Shown one piece after another: positions 27,823 to 36,729 of a DNA stretch of 55,940 nucleotides; the first letter of the stretch is position 1; each line of letters opens with the position of its first letter. Source of the DNA: Marinovum sp. (GTDB taxonomy: Bacteria; Pseudomonadota; Alphaproteobacteria; Rhodobacterales; Rhodobacteraceae); assembly GCA_022447495.1 (NCBI GenBank), contig JAKVBH010000029.1, positions 1-55,940 of the forward strand, read 5' to 3'. The notes under the pieces are model-generated. The model was not told where the DNA came from, made no database searches, and saw only the letters and a program-made list of their open reading frames with translations. Both the position numbers and the translations under genes were made by a program.

Positions 27823-28536
27823 ATGACGCCACTTTACGCCATTGGCGATGTGCATGGACATTTTGAAAAACTCGCGGACGCGTTTGAGTTGATTGAGCGC
27901 GACGGTGGACCTGATGCCCGTGTGATCCTGCTGGGCGACCTTGTGGACCGGGGCCCGGACTCTTTTGGTGTCGTGGAACTTCTGCGGCTTGGGGTTGCGG
28001 AGGGACGCAATTGGACCGTGATCCGTGGCAACCATGATCAGATGTTTCTCGACTTTGTCACCCGTGGCGTGACCACGCACGAGCGGATTAAATCTGGCAA
28101 ATCCTGGATGCATCCCGATCTCGGCGGCAAAACAACCCTGGCGTCCTATGGTGTCAACCCAGATTTAGCCCTGCGCCAGATCTTGCGCCAAACGCGCGAA
28201 TTGGTCCCCCAGGCGCACCTTGATTTCATCGCCGAACTGCCGCTGATGTGCCAAGACGACGACTACGTTTTCGTCCATGCGGGGATCGCGCCGGGGGTGC
28301 CTTTGGACGAACAGGACTTTGATGACTTGATCTGGATCCGCGAGCCGTTCCTGAGCCATGCGGACCCCCACGAGCGGATCGTGGTTCACGGGCACACGGC
28401 GCTCAAAACACCTCAGCGATATTCCAACCGCATCAACCTCGATGGCGGTGCGGGTTACGGCCGCGATTTAAGCATTGGTGTGTTCGAAGGTGATGAAGTC
28501 TGTCTTCTCACCTCACAAGGCCGCGCAATCCTCTAG
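27823..28536 (+). CDS. Metallophosphoesterase (ApaH/PrpE-like serine/threonine phosphatase)
   Basis: 237 residues from the ATG at 27823. All metallophosphatase motifs are present: AIGDVHGHFEKL (GDxHG), LGDLVDRGPDS (GDxVDRG), RGNHDQMF (GNHD), VHAGIAPG and VHGHTALK (GHT). Family members dephosphorylate proteins or diadenosine polyphosphates. The specific substrate cannot be told. It appears monocistronic. Confidence 0.92.
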   Translation: MTPLYAIGDVHGHFEKLADAFELIERDGGPDARVILLGDLVDRGPDSFGVVELLRLGVAEGRNWTVIRGNHDQMFLDFVTRGVTTHERIKSGKSWMHPDLGGKTTLASYGVNPDLALRQILRQTRELVPQAHLDFIAELPLMCQDDDYVFVHAGIAPGVPLDEQDFDDLIWIREPFLSHADPHERIVVHGHTALKTPQRYSNRINLDGGAGYGRDLSIGVFEGDEVCLLTSQGRAIL

Positions 28537-28658
28537 CTGTGATCTGACGGAGCGCGCCTCTGGCGCGCGCTGGAGGCTGGGATTCTTGGTGATGTGAGCC
28601 CGGTCACGTCCATGGACGCATTCGGCATTGGTGCTCGGGAGACCCTGGGAAAAGCTCA

Positions 28659-29708
28659 TCAAGTATGCGCGCGAAACGTGTCTTGGGCGCGGGTCCAGAC
28701 GGCGTCGGGATCCGTATCGAACTGCAGGAGATGTGGCAGGAGTTGTTCGGCGAAGTCCTCCGACGCTTCTACCGGCATCATTGAGGGCAGGTTGTCGATG
28801 GCCATCACATCCAGTGGTGGGGTCGCATGCACGCGCAGCGCTGGTTCAGCCCAAGTGGTTGTGCGGTCGTAAACTTTGATGGGTGAGAAATCGGAGTCTG
28901 GATCACAAGCGATGTCGCCGATCACGCTGAGACGGCGGGCAAGATAGGGAGCATTGCCGGGGACGAAGACCGGCGTACCGGGGCGGGCTAGGATGCAATT
29001 GAGAAAGATGTCATGTGTGAGGATCTCGTGGAAGGGGCCGCCGTGCGCGGTTTCTTCCATGTCCCATTCGGTGACGGCGACACCCATGGCCGTGCAGAAA
29101 TCCCGTGCGCCGGAGCCTACGCGGCCTTTGGCGCCGATGATGATCGCGGAGGGGCGGGAATAGGCGCCCGCACGCGTGAGGCGCGCTTGGAGATCAGCGA
29201 GGAGTTCTGTGGCAGATCCAACTGCCTTTACCTCGGGTGTGGGGTGGTTTGCCTGTTGTGCAGCCCAAACGCTGAGGCTCACGGCAGCACCTGCATAACC
29301 TGCCCAGTAGCCAAAGGCCGCGACCCGGCGGCCCAAGGGATCGGTTAGGTACTCCAGGTCTAGGAGCGTGCCGCCGCCGTCTTTGAACCGTTTTAGCAGG
29401 ATTTGACCGGCTGGTTGTCCTTTGTAGGCGTGGCCGAACAAGATGTGTCGATGGGGTAGGGGTGTCGTGCCCTCTGGTAATTCTTTGAGGCCCAGGATGA
29501 TCGCGTCTTGCGGTGCATTTTCCCATGTTGCTGTTGGCGCCAGTGTGCTGCCTGTCCCTTCGAAATCCTCGTCTGGGATGGCGCGGGTAGGACTTTTTTC
29601 TAGGGTTACGGCGTGGCCCTTGGCCACGAGTGCGCGGACGCCTTCGGGAGTGACAGGGAACCGGGCTTCGTTGGGGCGCGCTTCGGCGCGAATCCAAAAA
29701 TGGGTCAT
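28659..29708 (-). CDS. Saccharopine dehydrogenase (NAD, lysine-forming type)
   Basis: 349 residues. Resembles LYS1-type saccharopine dehydrogenase: the N-terminal alanine-dehydrogenase/PNT-like start THFWIRAEARPNEARFPVTPEG, FGHAYKGQPAG, AAFGYWAGYAGAAVSL, and the NAD-binding SAIIIGAKGRVGSGA. Rhodobacterales carry such genes, usually with a saccharopine reductase elsewhere, and their role in lysine or alpha-aminoadipate metabolism is inferred. It is the last gene of a three-gene operon with four-base overlaps (30969 to 28659). Confidence 0.87.
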   Translation of the reverse strand: MTHFWIRAEARPNEARFPVTPEGVRALVAKGHAVTLEKSPTRAIPDEDFEGTGSTLAPTATWENAPQDAIILGLKELPEGTTPLPHRHILFGHAYKGQPAGQILLKRFKDGGGTLLDLEYLTDPLGRRVAAFGYWAGYAGAAVSLSVWAAQQANHPTPEVKAVGSATELLADLQARLTRAGAYSRPSAIIIGAKGRVGSGARDFCTAMGVAVTEWDMEETAHGGPFHEILTHDIFLNCILARPGTPVFVPGNAPYLARRLSVIGDIACDPDSDFSPIKVYDRTTTWAEPALRVHATPPLDVMAIDNLPSMMPVEASEDFAEQLLPHLLQFDTDPDAVWTRAQDTFRAHT

Positions 29709-30322
29709 GTGATGATGCCGTCTGCTGCGAGTTTTTGCATCGATGGGCGCGCTTGCAATGTCGCCATAAAGGTCGTGAGGTTCGGGAAGTCGTCAAGGTT
29801 GACGCCATCTCCTGTGACCCAGCGGGAGATTGCAAAGAGGTGGCAATCGGCGATTGTTGGTTCCGCACCAAAAAGCAGTGGGCCTTGGATATGCTCTTCG
29901 ACAAAGGCGCAGGATGCGGTCATTGTCTCGGGCACTTTGGCGGCCATGTCGTCCCAAGCGGTTTGGGTGTTGGCCCAGCGGTGGCCGCGCATTTTGTGGG
30001 CGTGGTTCACGTGCATGGTGGACGCCAGATAGTGGACCATCGACCGAACTTGCGCTGCCGTGAAGGGGTCGTTTGGTATGAGGCCCGCATCCGGTGCGAG
30101 GACGGACACGTAGTCCAGCAACGCGCCGGTTTCCGTCAAGATGCCTTGGTCGGTCACCAATGCGGGGACACGGCCCTTGGGGTTGATCACGAGAAACTCT
30201 GGTTTGGTTTGCTCAGCCTCGGCGAAGTTCACGCGGATCGATTCGTAGTCAAGCCCGGCTTCGTTCAATGCAAGCGCAGTGGCGACCGCGATGGAGTTGG
30301 GCGCGAAGAAGAGCTTCATCAA
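29705..30322 (-). CDS. Glutathione S-transferase family protein
   Basis: 205 residues. N-terminal thioredoxin-like half with KLFFAPNSIAVATALALNEAG, the cis-Pro segment KGRVPALVTDQG and TETGALLDYV; the C-terminal helical half has LLFGAEPTIADCHLFAISRW. Overlaps the saccharopine dehydrogenase start by four bases and its own start is overlapped by the phosphatase stop. Distinct from the GST at 8388-8978. Substrate unknown. Confidence 0.9.
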   Translation of the reverse strand: MMKLFFAPNSIAVATALALNEAGLDYESIRVNFAEAEQTKPEFLVINPKGRVPALVTDQGILTETGALLDYVSVLAPDAGLIPNDPFTAAQVRSMVHYLASTMHVNHAHKMRGHRWANTQTAWDDMAAKVPETMTASCAFVEEHIQGPLLFGAEPTIADCHLFAISRWVTGDGVNLDDFPNLTTFMATLQARPSMQKLAADGIIT

Positions 30323-30969
30323 TAAAACGTCCTTGCGTGGGCGCGATCAGGCGCATCGAGATGGGGGATGGCGTTGTAGCCCGTCAAAAAGAATGTGCCC
30401 TGCAGGTGTTCGAAGCTGTGGATCGAGCTGTTGCGGATGGGCAGCATCGCTTTGGAGAAGTTGGCAACGTCGAGGCCCATGGCGTAGCGCAGGACAAGTG
30501 AGATCACGCCGCCTGAGGTCACGATGAGGTGGTGACCACCGCGGGCGCAGGCGTCTTCGATGCCAGCCAGGATGCGGGTTTGAAAGGACGCGTACCGCTC
30601 CGGCACGTCGGGTAGGCTGTCTGCTTCCCAATGTGCCATTATCTTGGGTGCGTTTTCGGCGAATGTATTGTCCTCGGAATTGAAAGGGACGCCGTGGTGG
30701 CGCTCAGCGGATTTGGCCAGTGCGAAATAGTCCAGCTCGTCAAAACGAGCGTCAATGTCGAACGTGTTTTGCCCCATGCCCCGTGCAGTGCCATGGTGGC
30801 GGCGCATGTCGCCGCAGATGACATGATCAAAACGCGCGCCAGTGTGCGCCATATGCGCGCCCAACCAACGGGCCTGCTGCTCGCCCAGTGGGCTCAGTCG
30901 GTCGTAATCTTCGGCATTGTCGGCGTGGCTATTGGCTTGTCCGTGGCGGATCATGGTGATTTGTGTCAT
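30319..30969 (-). CDS. Histidine phosphatase family protein
   Basis: 216 residues from the ATG at 30969. Phosphoglycerate-mutase-like fold with the catalytic RHG motif in TMIRHGQANS at the N-terminus and the conserved second His in HHLIVTSGGVISLV. First gene of the operon with GST and saccharopine dehydrogenase. Substrate unknown. It is divergent from the amidohydrolase at 31014; their starts are 44 bases apart, so promoters must overlap. Confidence 0.87.
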   Translation of the reverse strand: MTQITMIRHGQANSHADNAEDYDRLSPLGEQQARWLGAHMAHTGARFDHVICGDMRRHHGTARGMGQNTFDIDARFDELDYFALAKSAERHHGVPFNSEDNTFAENAPKIMAHWEADSLPDVPERYASFQTRILAGIEDACARGGHHLIVTSGGVISLVLRYAMGLDVANFSKAMLPIRNSSIHSFEHLQGTFFLTGYNAIPHLDAPDRAHARTFY

Positions 30970-31013
30970 GGCCCAAGGCTTAGAGGCTTTGCGCAGGAAG
31001 GGGAACCGAGGTT

Positions 31014-32213
31014 TTGACATTGCCAATCCAACCACAGCGTTTCTTAGATGAATTGCATAAACTGCGCAGCTTTGGAGCCGCTGGCGTCGGCAAAGGCGTT
31101 GTGCGCCCGGCTTATAGCACCGCGGATATGGCCGCGCGCGATTGGGTGGCGGAGCGCATGGCCGAGGCTGGGCTGATGCCGCGATTTGATGAGGTCGGGA
31201 ACCTTTTTGGTTTGACCGAAGGCCCGTCGCTCCTGCTCGGCTCGCACACGGACAGTCAGCCGGAGGGTGGCTGGCTGGACGGAGCGTTGGGTGTCATGGC
31301 CGCGTTAGAGATTGCGCGTGCGGCGCAGGAGGCCGGTGGGCCTGCGATCTCAGTGGTGAACTTCCAGGATGAAGAGGGGCGCTTTGGCGTGACAACTGGC
31401 TCGGGTATTTGGTCCGGCGGGCTCGTGCTGGAGGAGGCAGATACCTTGGTGGATCGCGCTGGCGTTCCCTTGGGGGAGGCGCGCAAAGTCGTTGGTCACA
31501 GGGCAGGAGCGGGGGTCGACGCAAGCCAGTTCTCAGGGTTTCTGGAAATGCACATCGAACAGGGGCCAACGCTGGACGTCTCAGGCGACAGGATTGGCGT
31601 GGTCGAGGCCATCGTGGGCATCCGCGATATGAGCATCACCTTTGACGGTGCGCAGAACCACGCGGGTACAACTCCCATGGGCACACGACGCGATGCGGCA
31701 CAGGCGATGATGCAGTTCAACGCGCTGCTCAATGAGCGGTTCCGCAATGTCGTGACCCCGCAAACGGTTTGGACCATTGGCCATGTGAACCTGCATCCCA
31801 ATGCTGCGTCGGTTGTGCCAGGACGGGCGCAATTCTCAATGCAATGGCGCGATAGTGACAAAGATCGGTTGGATCGCATGGAGGCCATCATCCGCGAGAC
31901 CGCCGAGGAAGTGGCTCAATCCGGCTTTGGCCTGACCTTTGGGCCGCTGTTAGCCCTGGAGCCGGTGGCCATGGACCCAACGTTGCAAAACGGTCTTCAA
32001 GAGGCGGCGCGAGCCGAAGGTGTTGCCTGGCGGGATATGCCTTCAGGCGCGTTGCACGACGCCACCAATGTGGCGCGTTTGATGCCGGTGGCGATGCTCT
32101 TTGTGCCCTCCATCGGCGGGATCAGCCATACGTTTGAAGAAGACACGGCCGAAGCGGATTTGGTGACCGGTCTAAACGTTCTTGCCCGAGCCGCTGCCGC
32201 ATTGGCACCTTAA
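31014..32213 (+). CDS. M20-family Zn-dependent amidohydrolase (N-carbamoyl amino acid hydrolase/allantoate amidohydrolase type)
   Basis: 399 residues from a TTG start at 31014 (ACCGAGG just upstream). Zinc-binding motifs are visible: His in [23 protein letters not shown]-like [10 protein letters not shown], and [27 protein letters not shown] and the SGALHDATN segment with the last His belong to the hydantoinase/carbamoylase group. It removes a carbamoyl or related group from an amino acid or ureide. Which substrate is unknown. It is followed by a palindromic repeat. Confidence 0.86.
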   Translation: MTLPIQPQRFLDELHKLRSFGAAGVGKGVVRPAYSTADMAARDWVAERMAEAGLMPRFDEVGNLFGLTEGPSLLLGSHTDSQPEGGWLDGALGVMAALEIARAAQEAGGPAISVVNFQDEEGRFGVTTGSGIWSGGLVLEEADTLVDRAGVPLGEARKVVGHRAGAGVDASQFSGFLEMHIEQGPTLDVSGDRIGVVEAIVGIRDMSITFDGAQNHAGTTPMGTRRDAAQAMMQFNALLNERFRNVVTPQTVWTIGHVNLHPNAASVVPGRAQFSMQWRDSDKDRLDRMEAIIRETAEEVAQSGFGLTFGPLLALEPVAMDPTLQNGLQEAARAEGVAWRDMPSGALHDATNVARLMPVAMLFVPSIGGISHTFEEDTAEADLVTGLNVLARAAAALAP

Positions 32214-32254
32214 AAGCCACGAGGCAGAGCGCGCTGTCGCGCGTCAAACGTTTG

Positions 32255-32342
32255 GCAGGCCCTTGGGCCTGCGGATTCGGGTTGCGTCGCTCATCGGGTC
32301 CGAACGGATGGCGCCTCCGTCAGGATATTTTGGTGAAAAGAC
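32255..32342. repeat. Intergenic palindromic repeat, family A (diverged copy)
   Basis: GCAGGCCC-TT-GGGCCTGC hairpin (32255-32272), a spacer, then CTCCGTCAGGATATTTTGGTG and AAAAGAC. The second part recalls the GGGATATTT tail of the other copies. Located 41 bases after the amidohydrolase stop. The remaining gap to 32492 holds the promoter of the transporter operon; no confident promoter is called. Confidence 0.5.
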
Positions 32343-32492
32343 ACCCAGGTTACGGCTCTTGGGGCCGCGTCAGACGGACGGAAACTCAAAAAAGAACACC
32401 TGTTTAATTAAAAAAGTTGACGGGGGGCGCTTCGCTTGTCCATGCTGGGTCCAGACTCGTCGCAAACGAAGGCGAGCAGGGAGGACAATTTG

Positions 32493-34463
32493 GTGACAGC
32501 GTCGCAAAGCTCGTCTGAGCTGTGCTCGGTGCCCGCGTTGCTTGCGCGGAATGCGTCTCAATATGGTGCGCGCCCGGCCTATCGTGAGAAAGAGTTCGGC
32601 ATTTGGCAGAGCTGGACCTGGGCTGAGACGTCGGTAGAGATTGAGGCCTTGGCGCTGGGCTTGTTGAACCTTGGCGTGGCGCCAGGTGATCACATCGCCA
32701 TCATCGGTCGTAACCGTCCCTATCTTTATTGGTCCATGGTTGCTGCCCAATCCGTGGGTGCCGTGCCTGTGCCGCTCTACCAAGACGCGGTGGCCGAAGA
32801 GATGGCCTATGTGCTTGATCATTGTGGCGCGCGGTTTGTCATCGCCGCCGATCAGGAACAGGTCGACAAGGTTATTGAGATCCAAGACCGCCTCGAAACG
32901 TTCGAGCATATGGTCTATCTCGATCCGCGTGGCTTGCGGAAATACGACCATTCCAAGCTGCATCAGTTCTCCCATGTCCAAGATCAGGGCCGCGCCGCGC
33001 GCGATGAATTGATGTCGGAGTTGGACAAGCGCCGCTCGGGGCTCGATTACGACAGCACCTGTGTGATGCTTTATACCTCGGGGACGACGGGCAAGCCCAA
33101 GGGCGTGGTCCTCTCCAATCGCAACATCATTGAGACAGCCAAGAACTCGTCCGAGTTTGACAGCCTCGTCGCGGGCGATGAGGTGTTGGCCTATCTGCCC
33201 ATGGCTTGGGTCGGCGATTTCATTTTTTCCATCGGTCAGGCCTATTGGGCCGGGTTCTGTGTGAACTGCCCTGAATCCGCTGACACGATGATGACGGACC
33301 TGCGTGAGATTGCGCCGTCCTATTACTTTGCACCGCCGCGCGTGTTTGAGACGCAGCTGACCTCGATCATGATCCGGATGGAGGATGCGGGCCCGTTCAA
33401 GAAGCGGTTGTTCAAGCGATTCATGGATCATGCGCGCAAGGTAGGGCCGAAACTCCTCGATGGGGAAAGCGTCGGTGCGATGGATCGGATCATGTACCGC
33501 CTTGGCGAGTGGACGACCTATGGCCCGCTCAAAAACGCGCTCGGCTTTTCCAAGGTGCGCGTGGGCTATACCGCGGGCGAGGCCATTGGACCGGAGATCT
33601 TTGATTTCTATCGGTCGATGGGGATCAACCTCAAACAGCTTTACGGTCAGACCGAGGCCAGCGTTTTCATCACCCAACAACCCGATGGCGAAGTGCGCTC
33701 GGATACTGTGGGCGTGCCGTCGCCGGGGGTGGAGTTGAAGATCGCCGAGAATGGCGAGGTCTACTATCGCTCACCCGGCGTGTTTGTAGAGTATTTCAAG
33801 AACGCCGATAGCACCGCCGGGACCAAGGATGCCGAAGGTTGGGTCGCCACCGGCGATGCGGGGTTCATTGAGAAAGACACCGGGCATCTGCGCATCATCG
33901 ACCGCGCCAAGGACGTGGGTCAGATGGCCTCGGGCGCGCTATTTGCGCCGAAGTACGTGGAGAACAAGCTCAAGTTCTATCCCAACATTTTGGAGGCCGT
34001 CGTCTTTGGCAATGGCCGCGACGAATGCACCGCGTTTCTCAACATCGACCTGACGGCGGTGGGCAATTGGGCGGAGCGCAACAACATCGCCTATGCCTCC
34101 TATCAGGAGTTGGCGGGGCACCCCGAGGTGTTGGCCCAGATCGAGGGGCATATCGCGGAGGTGAACGCCTCAGTCGCTGGGGATGAGATGCTTTCGGGCT
34201 GTCAGGTGCACCGATTTGTGGTGCTGCACAAAGAGCTCGATGCCGACGACGGCGAGCTGACCCGCACCCGCAAAGTGCGCCGCCGCATCATCGAAGAGAA
34301 GTTCGCCGATATCATCACCGCGTTGTATGATGGTTCGCCGCAGGTCTCGACCGAGACGGAAGTGACCTACGAGGATGGCCGCAAGGGGTCGATCAAAGCG
34401 ACGCTTGAGGTGCGGTCGGCGAAGACGGTGCCTGTGACGGTGAGCAAGGTGGCGGCGGAATGA
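32493..34463 (+). CDS. AMP-dependent acyl-CoA synthetase
   Basis: 656 residues from GTG at 32493, chosen because GGGAGGA stands eight bases before it (the frame is open to 32436). ANL superfamily: P-loop YTSGTTGKPKGVVLS, the LYGQTEAS motif, GWVATGDAGF and DRAKDVG. Long-chain fatty acyl or aryl-acid type, of the FadD15/AMP-ligase sort often found next to liv-type transporters. It activates a carboxylic acid to its CoA ester, probably the imported substrate. Its stop overlaps the next gene's ATG by four bases (ATGA). Confidence 0.9.
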   Translation: MTASQSSSELCSVPALLARNASQYGARPAYREKEFGIWQSWTWAETSVEIEALALGLLNLGVAPGDHIAIIGRNRPYLYWSMVAAQSVGAVPVPLYQDAVAEEMAYVLDHCGARFVIAADQEQVDKVIEIQDRLETFEHMVYLDPRGLRKYDHSKLHQFSHVQDQGRAARDELMSELDKRRSGLDYDSTCVMLYTSGTTGKPKGVVLSNRNIIETAKNSSEFDSLVAGDEVLAYLPMAWVGDFIFSIGQAYWAGFCVNCPESADTMMTDLREIAPSYYFAPPRVFETQLTSIMIRMEDAGPFKKRLFKRFMDHARKVGPKLLDGESVGAMDRIMYRLGEWTTYGPLKNALGFSKVRVGYTAGEAIGPEIFDFYRSMGINLKQLYGQTEASVFITQQPDGEVRSDTVGVPSPGVELKIAENGEVYYRSPGVFVEYFKNADSTAGTKDAEGWVATGDAGFIEKDTGHLRIIDRAKDVGQMASGALFAPKYVENKLKFYPNILEAVVFGNGRDECTAFLNIDLTAVGNWAERNNIAYASYQELAGHPEVLAQIEGHIAEVNASVAGDEMLSGCQVHRFVVLHKELDADDGELTRTRKVRRRIIEEKFADIITALYDGSPQVSTETEVTYEDGRKGSIKATLEVRSAKTVPVTVSKVAAE

Positions 34464-35185
34464 GGCCTTTGTCGCTCAAGATTCAGGGACGCGCCCGAGC
34501 CTGGGTGGGCGCTTTGAAACGGTCTTTCTGCGCACTTTATCTCGGCCAATCCGGACGCGTAATGTTTGGAGGCCTACGGAAATCATGCGCCCTCCCAGGG
34601 GGAGGGTCGGGCGCGGCCCGGGGCTGGTCGCCCCGCGCTTTCGGAACTCTTATGGCGCTTGGTTTATTGACTCTTGCCCAAGCCGCGAGCGCAAATGTCA
34701 CGCACACCGCAATCTGGAACGCGGTGGCGCAAAGGTGTGAACAAGCGATCTTTTCAGGATCAGCGCTGAACAGCGAAGGGCTGGCGCAGCTGTTCTCATC
34801 ACCGCCCAACGCAACGGATTGGCCCGACAATGCGCAATGGCGTGCAAGAACAGTAGCCGTATTTCAGCGGACACTAGCAACCGGCGGGAGCGCTCTTTTG
34901 AGAAGCTGTGAGGTGCATACACAACCTGACTTTAGTTCTGAAAGTCTCGACGTTGTGCTCGTCAATATTCCGGCGGCGCTGACGAGGTTGATCGAACAAG
35001 GCACTTTTGAAGACCTACCGCCCCGCCGGAAGGTTGATGGACGCGTTTACTCTGCAGCACAATCTCTGGTTCCAAACGCACGCGGCTGCCTCGTCCAAAC
35101 CGAGTTCATGGCTTTCCCAAGCCGAAGCTCTGCCAGCCTGTCCATCCGTGAAAGACTCGCTGACACCTGTGGAGCATCCCAATGA
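34460..35185 (+). CDS. Secreted four-cysteine protein, liv-operon accessory A
   Basis: 241 residues from the ATG that overlaps the upstream stop (34460). The first 60 residues are Arg/Gly-rich and may be spurious; an ATG at 34652 gives a 177-residue form that begins with a signal peptide (MALGLLTLAQAASA). I keep the upstream start because of the coupling. The mature part has four Cys, in RCEQA, RSCEV, RGCLV and DTCGA. The spacing of the first three, about 57 and 60 residues, and the C-x4-EFMA segment parallel the protein at 36124-36729. No family recognised. Its stop overlaps the livG start (ATGA). Confidence 0.62.
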   Translation: MRPLSLKIQGRARAWVGALKRSFCALYLGQSGRVMFGGLRKSCALPGGGSGAARGWSPRAFGTLMALGLLTLAQAASANVTHTAIWNAVAQRCEQAIFSGSALNSEGLAQLFSSPPNATDWPDNAQWRARTVAVFQRTLATGGSALLRSCEVHTQPDFSSESLDVVLVNIPAALTRLIEQGTFEDLPPRRKVDGRVYSAAQSLVPNARGCLVQTEFMAFPSRSSASLSIRERLADTCGASQ

Positions 35186-35997
35186 AAGACACCGAAGGAT
35201 ACGTCACCGCTGACGGTCGCCAGATCGGCGGCACGCTCATGGAGATGAAGAACATCACCTTGCGCTTTGGCGGGGTCGTGGCGATCAAGGACATTTCCTT
35301 TGACGTCCACGAGGGCGAGATCCGCGCGATCATCGGGCCCAATGGCGCGGGCAAATCTTCCATGCTCAACGTCATCTCCGGTTTCTACACCCCGTCCGAG
35401 GGCGAGGTCTGGTACCAAGGTGCCAAACGCCCCCAGATGAAACCCTATGAGGTGGCGCGCATGGGCGTGGCGCGGACGTTCCAGAACATCGCGCTCTTTG
35501 AAGGGATGACTGTGCTCGACAACGTCATGACCGGGCGGCTCACCCATATGAATGCGAGCGTTTTGAGCCAAGCCATCTGGTGGGGCCGCGCGCGCGAAGA
35601 GGAGATTGAGAACCGCGAGAAGGTGGAGCGGGTCATCGACTTCCTTGAAATCCAACACATCCGCAAAACCCCCGTGGGTCGCTTGCCCTATGGTCTGAAG
35701 AAACGCGTCGAGCTGGCCCGCGCGCTGGCCGCCGAACCCTCGCTCCTGCTCCTCGATGAGCCGATGGCGGGCATGAACGTGGAGGAGAAAGAGGACATGA
35801 GCCGCTTTATCCTCGATGTGAATGACGAGTTCGGCACGACGATTTGTTTGATCGAACACGACATGGGCGTGGTCATGGACCTCTCCGACCGTGTGGTGGT
35901 GATGGATTACGGCAAAAAAATCGGCGATGGCACGCCCGATGAAGTGCGGAATGACCAAGCGGTAATCGACGCCTATCTGGGGGTCGCGCATGATTGA
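35182..35997 (+). CDS. Branched-chain-amino-acid-type ABC transporter ATPase (LivG-like)
   Basis: 271 residues. Walker A GPNGAGKS near 53-60, signature LPYGLKKRVELARAL (the Q/G-loop form LSGGQ is replaced by LPYGLKK, as in the LivG branch), Walker B LLLLDEPMAGM, and switch His in LIEHDMGVV. HAAT-family ATPase that energises import with LivF, LivH and LivM. Overlaps accessory A by four bases. Followed by a palindromic repeat and by accessory B. Confidence 0.93.
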   Translation: MKDTEGYVTADGRQIGGTLMEMKNITLRFGGVVAIKDISFDVHEGEIRAIIGPNGAGKSSMLNVISGFYTPSEGEVWYQGAKRPQMKPYEVARMGVARTFQNIALFEGMTVLDNVMTGRLTHMNASVLSQAIWWGRAREEEIENREKVERVIDFLEIQHIRKTPVGRLPYGLKKRVELARALAAEPSLLLLDEPMAGMNVEEKEDMSRFILDVNDEFGTTICLIEHDMGVVMDLSDRVVVMDYGKKIGDGTPDEVRNDQAVIDAYLGVAHD

Positions 35998-36000
35998 GTT

Positions 36001-36060
36001 CAGGGGGCTTCGCCCCTGCGCCTTTGGCGCTCCCCCAGAATTTTCTTGGCAAGATGAAGT
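36001..36060. repeat. Intergenic palindromic repeat, family A copy
   Basis: AGGGG-GCTTCG-CCCCT, GCGCC-TTT-GGCGC, then TCCCCCAGAATTTTCTTGGC and AAGATGAAG. Same layout as the copies at 22289 and 46337. It lies inside the liv operon, after livG. Confidence 0.68.
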
Positions 36061-36123
36061 GGGTTTAGCGCCTTTGGTTATTTCTGCTGACTTGTCTTGG
36101 GCAGTGGATTTGGGAGTAGTGCG

Positions 36124-36729
36124 TTGAAATTTTGCGATGTTGTTCTTTCGGTCTTTGCCGTGTCATTCGTTTTGGGTGCAGCACAGCCGGTTGATGCATC
36201 GGTTTCAGTGCTTGATGCCGTTTTGGCATGCGAGGCAGCCGTGCAGGCCGATGATCCAACGCCACTTTTGGATTTGCCCGTTTCCCCACAGGTCACCGAA
36301 GTATTCTGGTTTGCGGGTGAAATCGCGCAGCTTGATACAGATTTTGGGCAGTTCGCGGTGCTGTTCGAAACTCGAGGCTTCACAAAAGAGGCGCGTAGCG
36401 TGTGTACCATGACCACCCAGAACACCTTTTTGGACGCGTTGGATGCGGCCAGACCTGCCGCAACTTGGGAAGGAATACAGCCATTTATACAGATGGTTGA
36501 AAAAGGCCTTGAAGAACTGGGGTACAGCTTCCGTCCGACGGGTTCGCCGGACGTCTATATGTACCTTGATTGCGGCGGACGGCCCGAATTTATGGCCACT
36601 TGGGATCAGGTGACAGGTCGCGTTACCGACGGCGTCGCTCAGCCAGATCACCTGTCCTTTAGTGTGTCTGAACTTGGTCCAGGTCAGTGCCAAGGCTTGC
36701 AACGTGATCACATGGAGGAGCTTGATTAA
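36124..36729 (+). CDS. Secreted four-cysteine protein, liv-operon accessory B
   Basis: 201 residues from a TTG at 36124, supported by TGGGAG eight bases upstream and by the signal peptide KFCDVVLSVFAVSFVLGAA that starts exactly there. Mature part has four Cys, in ACEAA, SVCTM, LDCGG and GQCQG, spaced about 58, 56 and 39 residues. CGGRPEFMA matches the C-x4-EFMA of accessory A, so the two are likely diverged paralogues. No family recognised. Its TAA is followed immediately by the ATG of the permease gene (36730), so they are coupled. A periplasmic partner of the importer is a reasonable guess. Confidence 0.72.
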   Translation: MKFCDVVLSVFAVSFVLGAAQPVDASVSVLDAVLACEAAVQADDPTPLLDLPVSPQVTEVFWFAGEIAQLDTDFGQFAVLFETRGFTKEARSVCTMTTQNTFLDALDAARPAATWEGIQPFIQMVEKGLEELGYSFRPTGSPDVYMYLDCGGRPEFMATWDQVTGRVTDGVAQPDHLSFSVSELGPGQCQGLQRDHMEELD

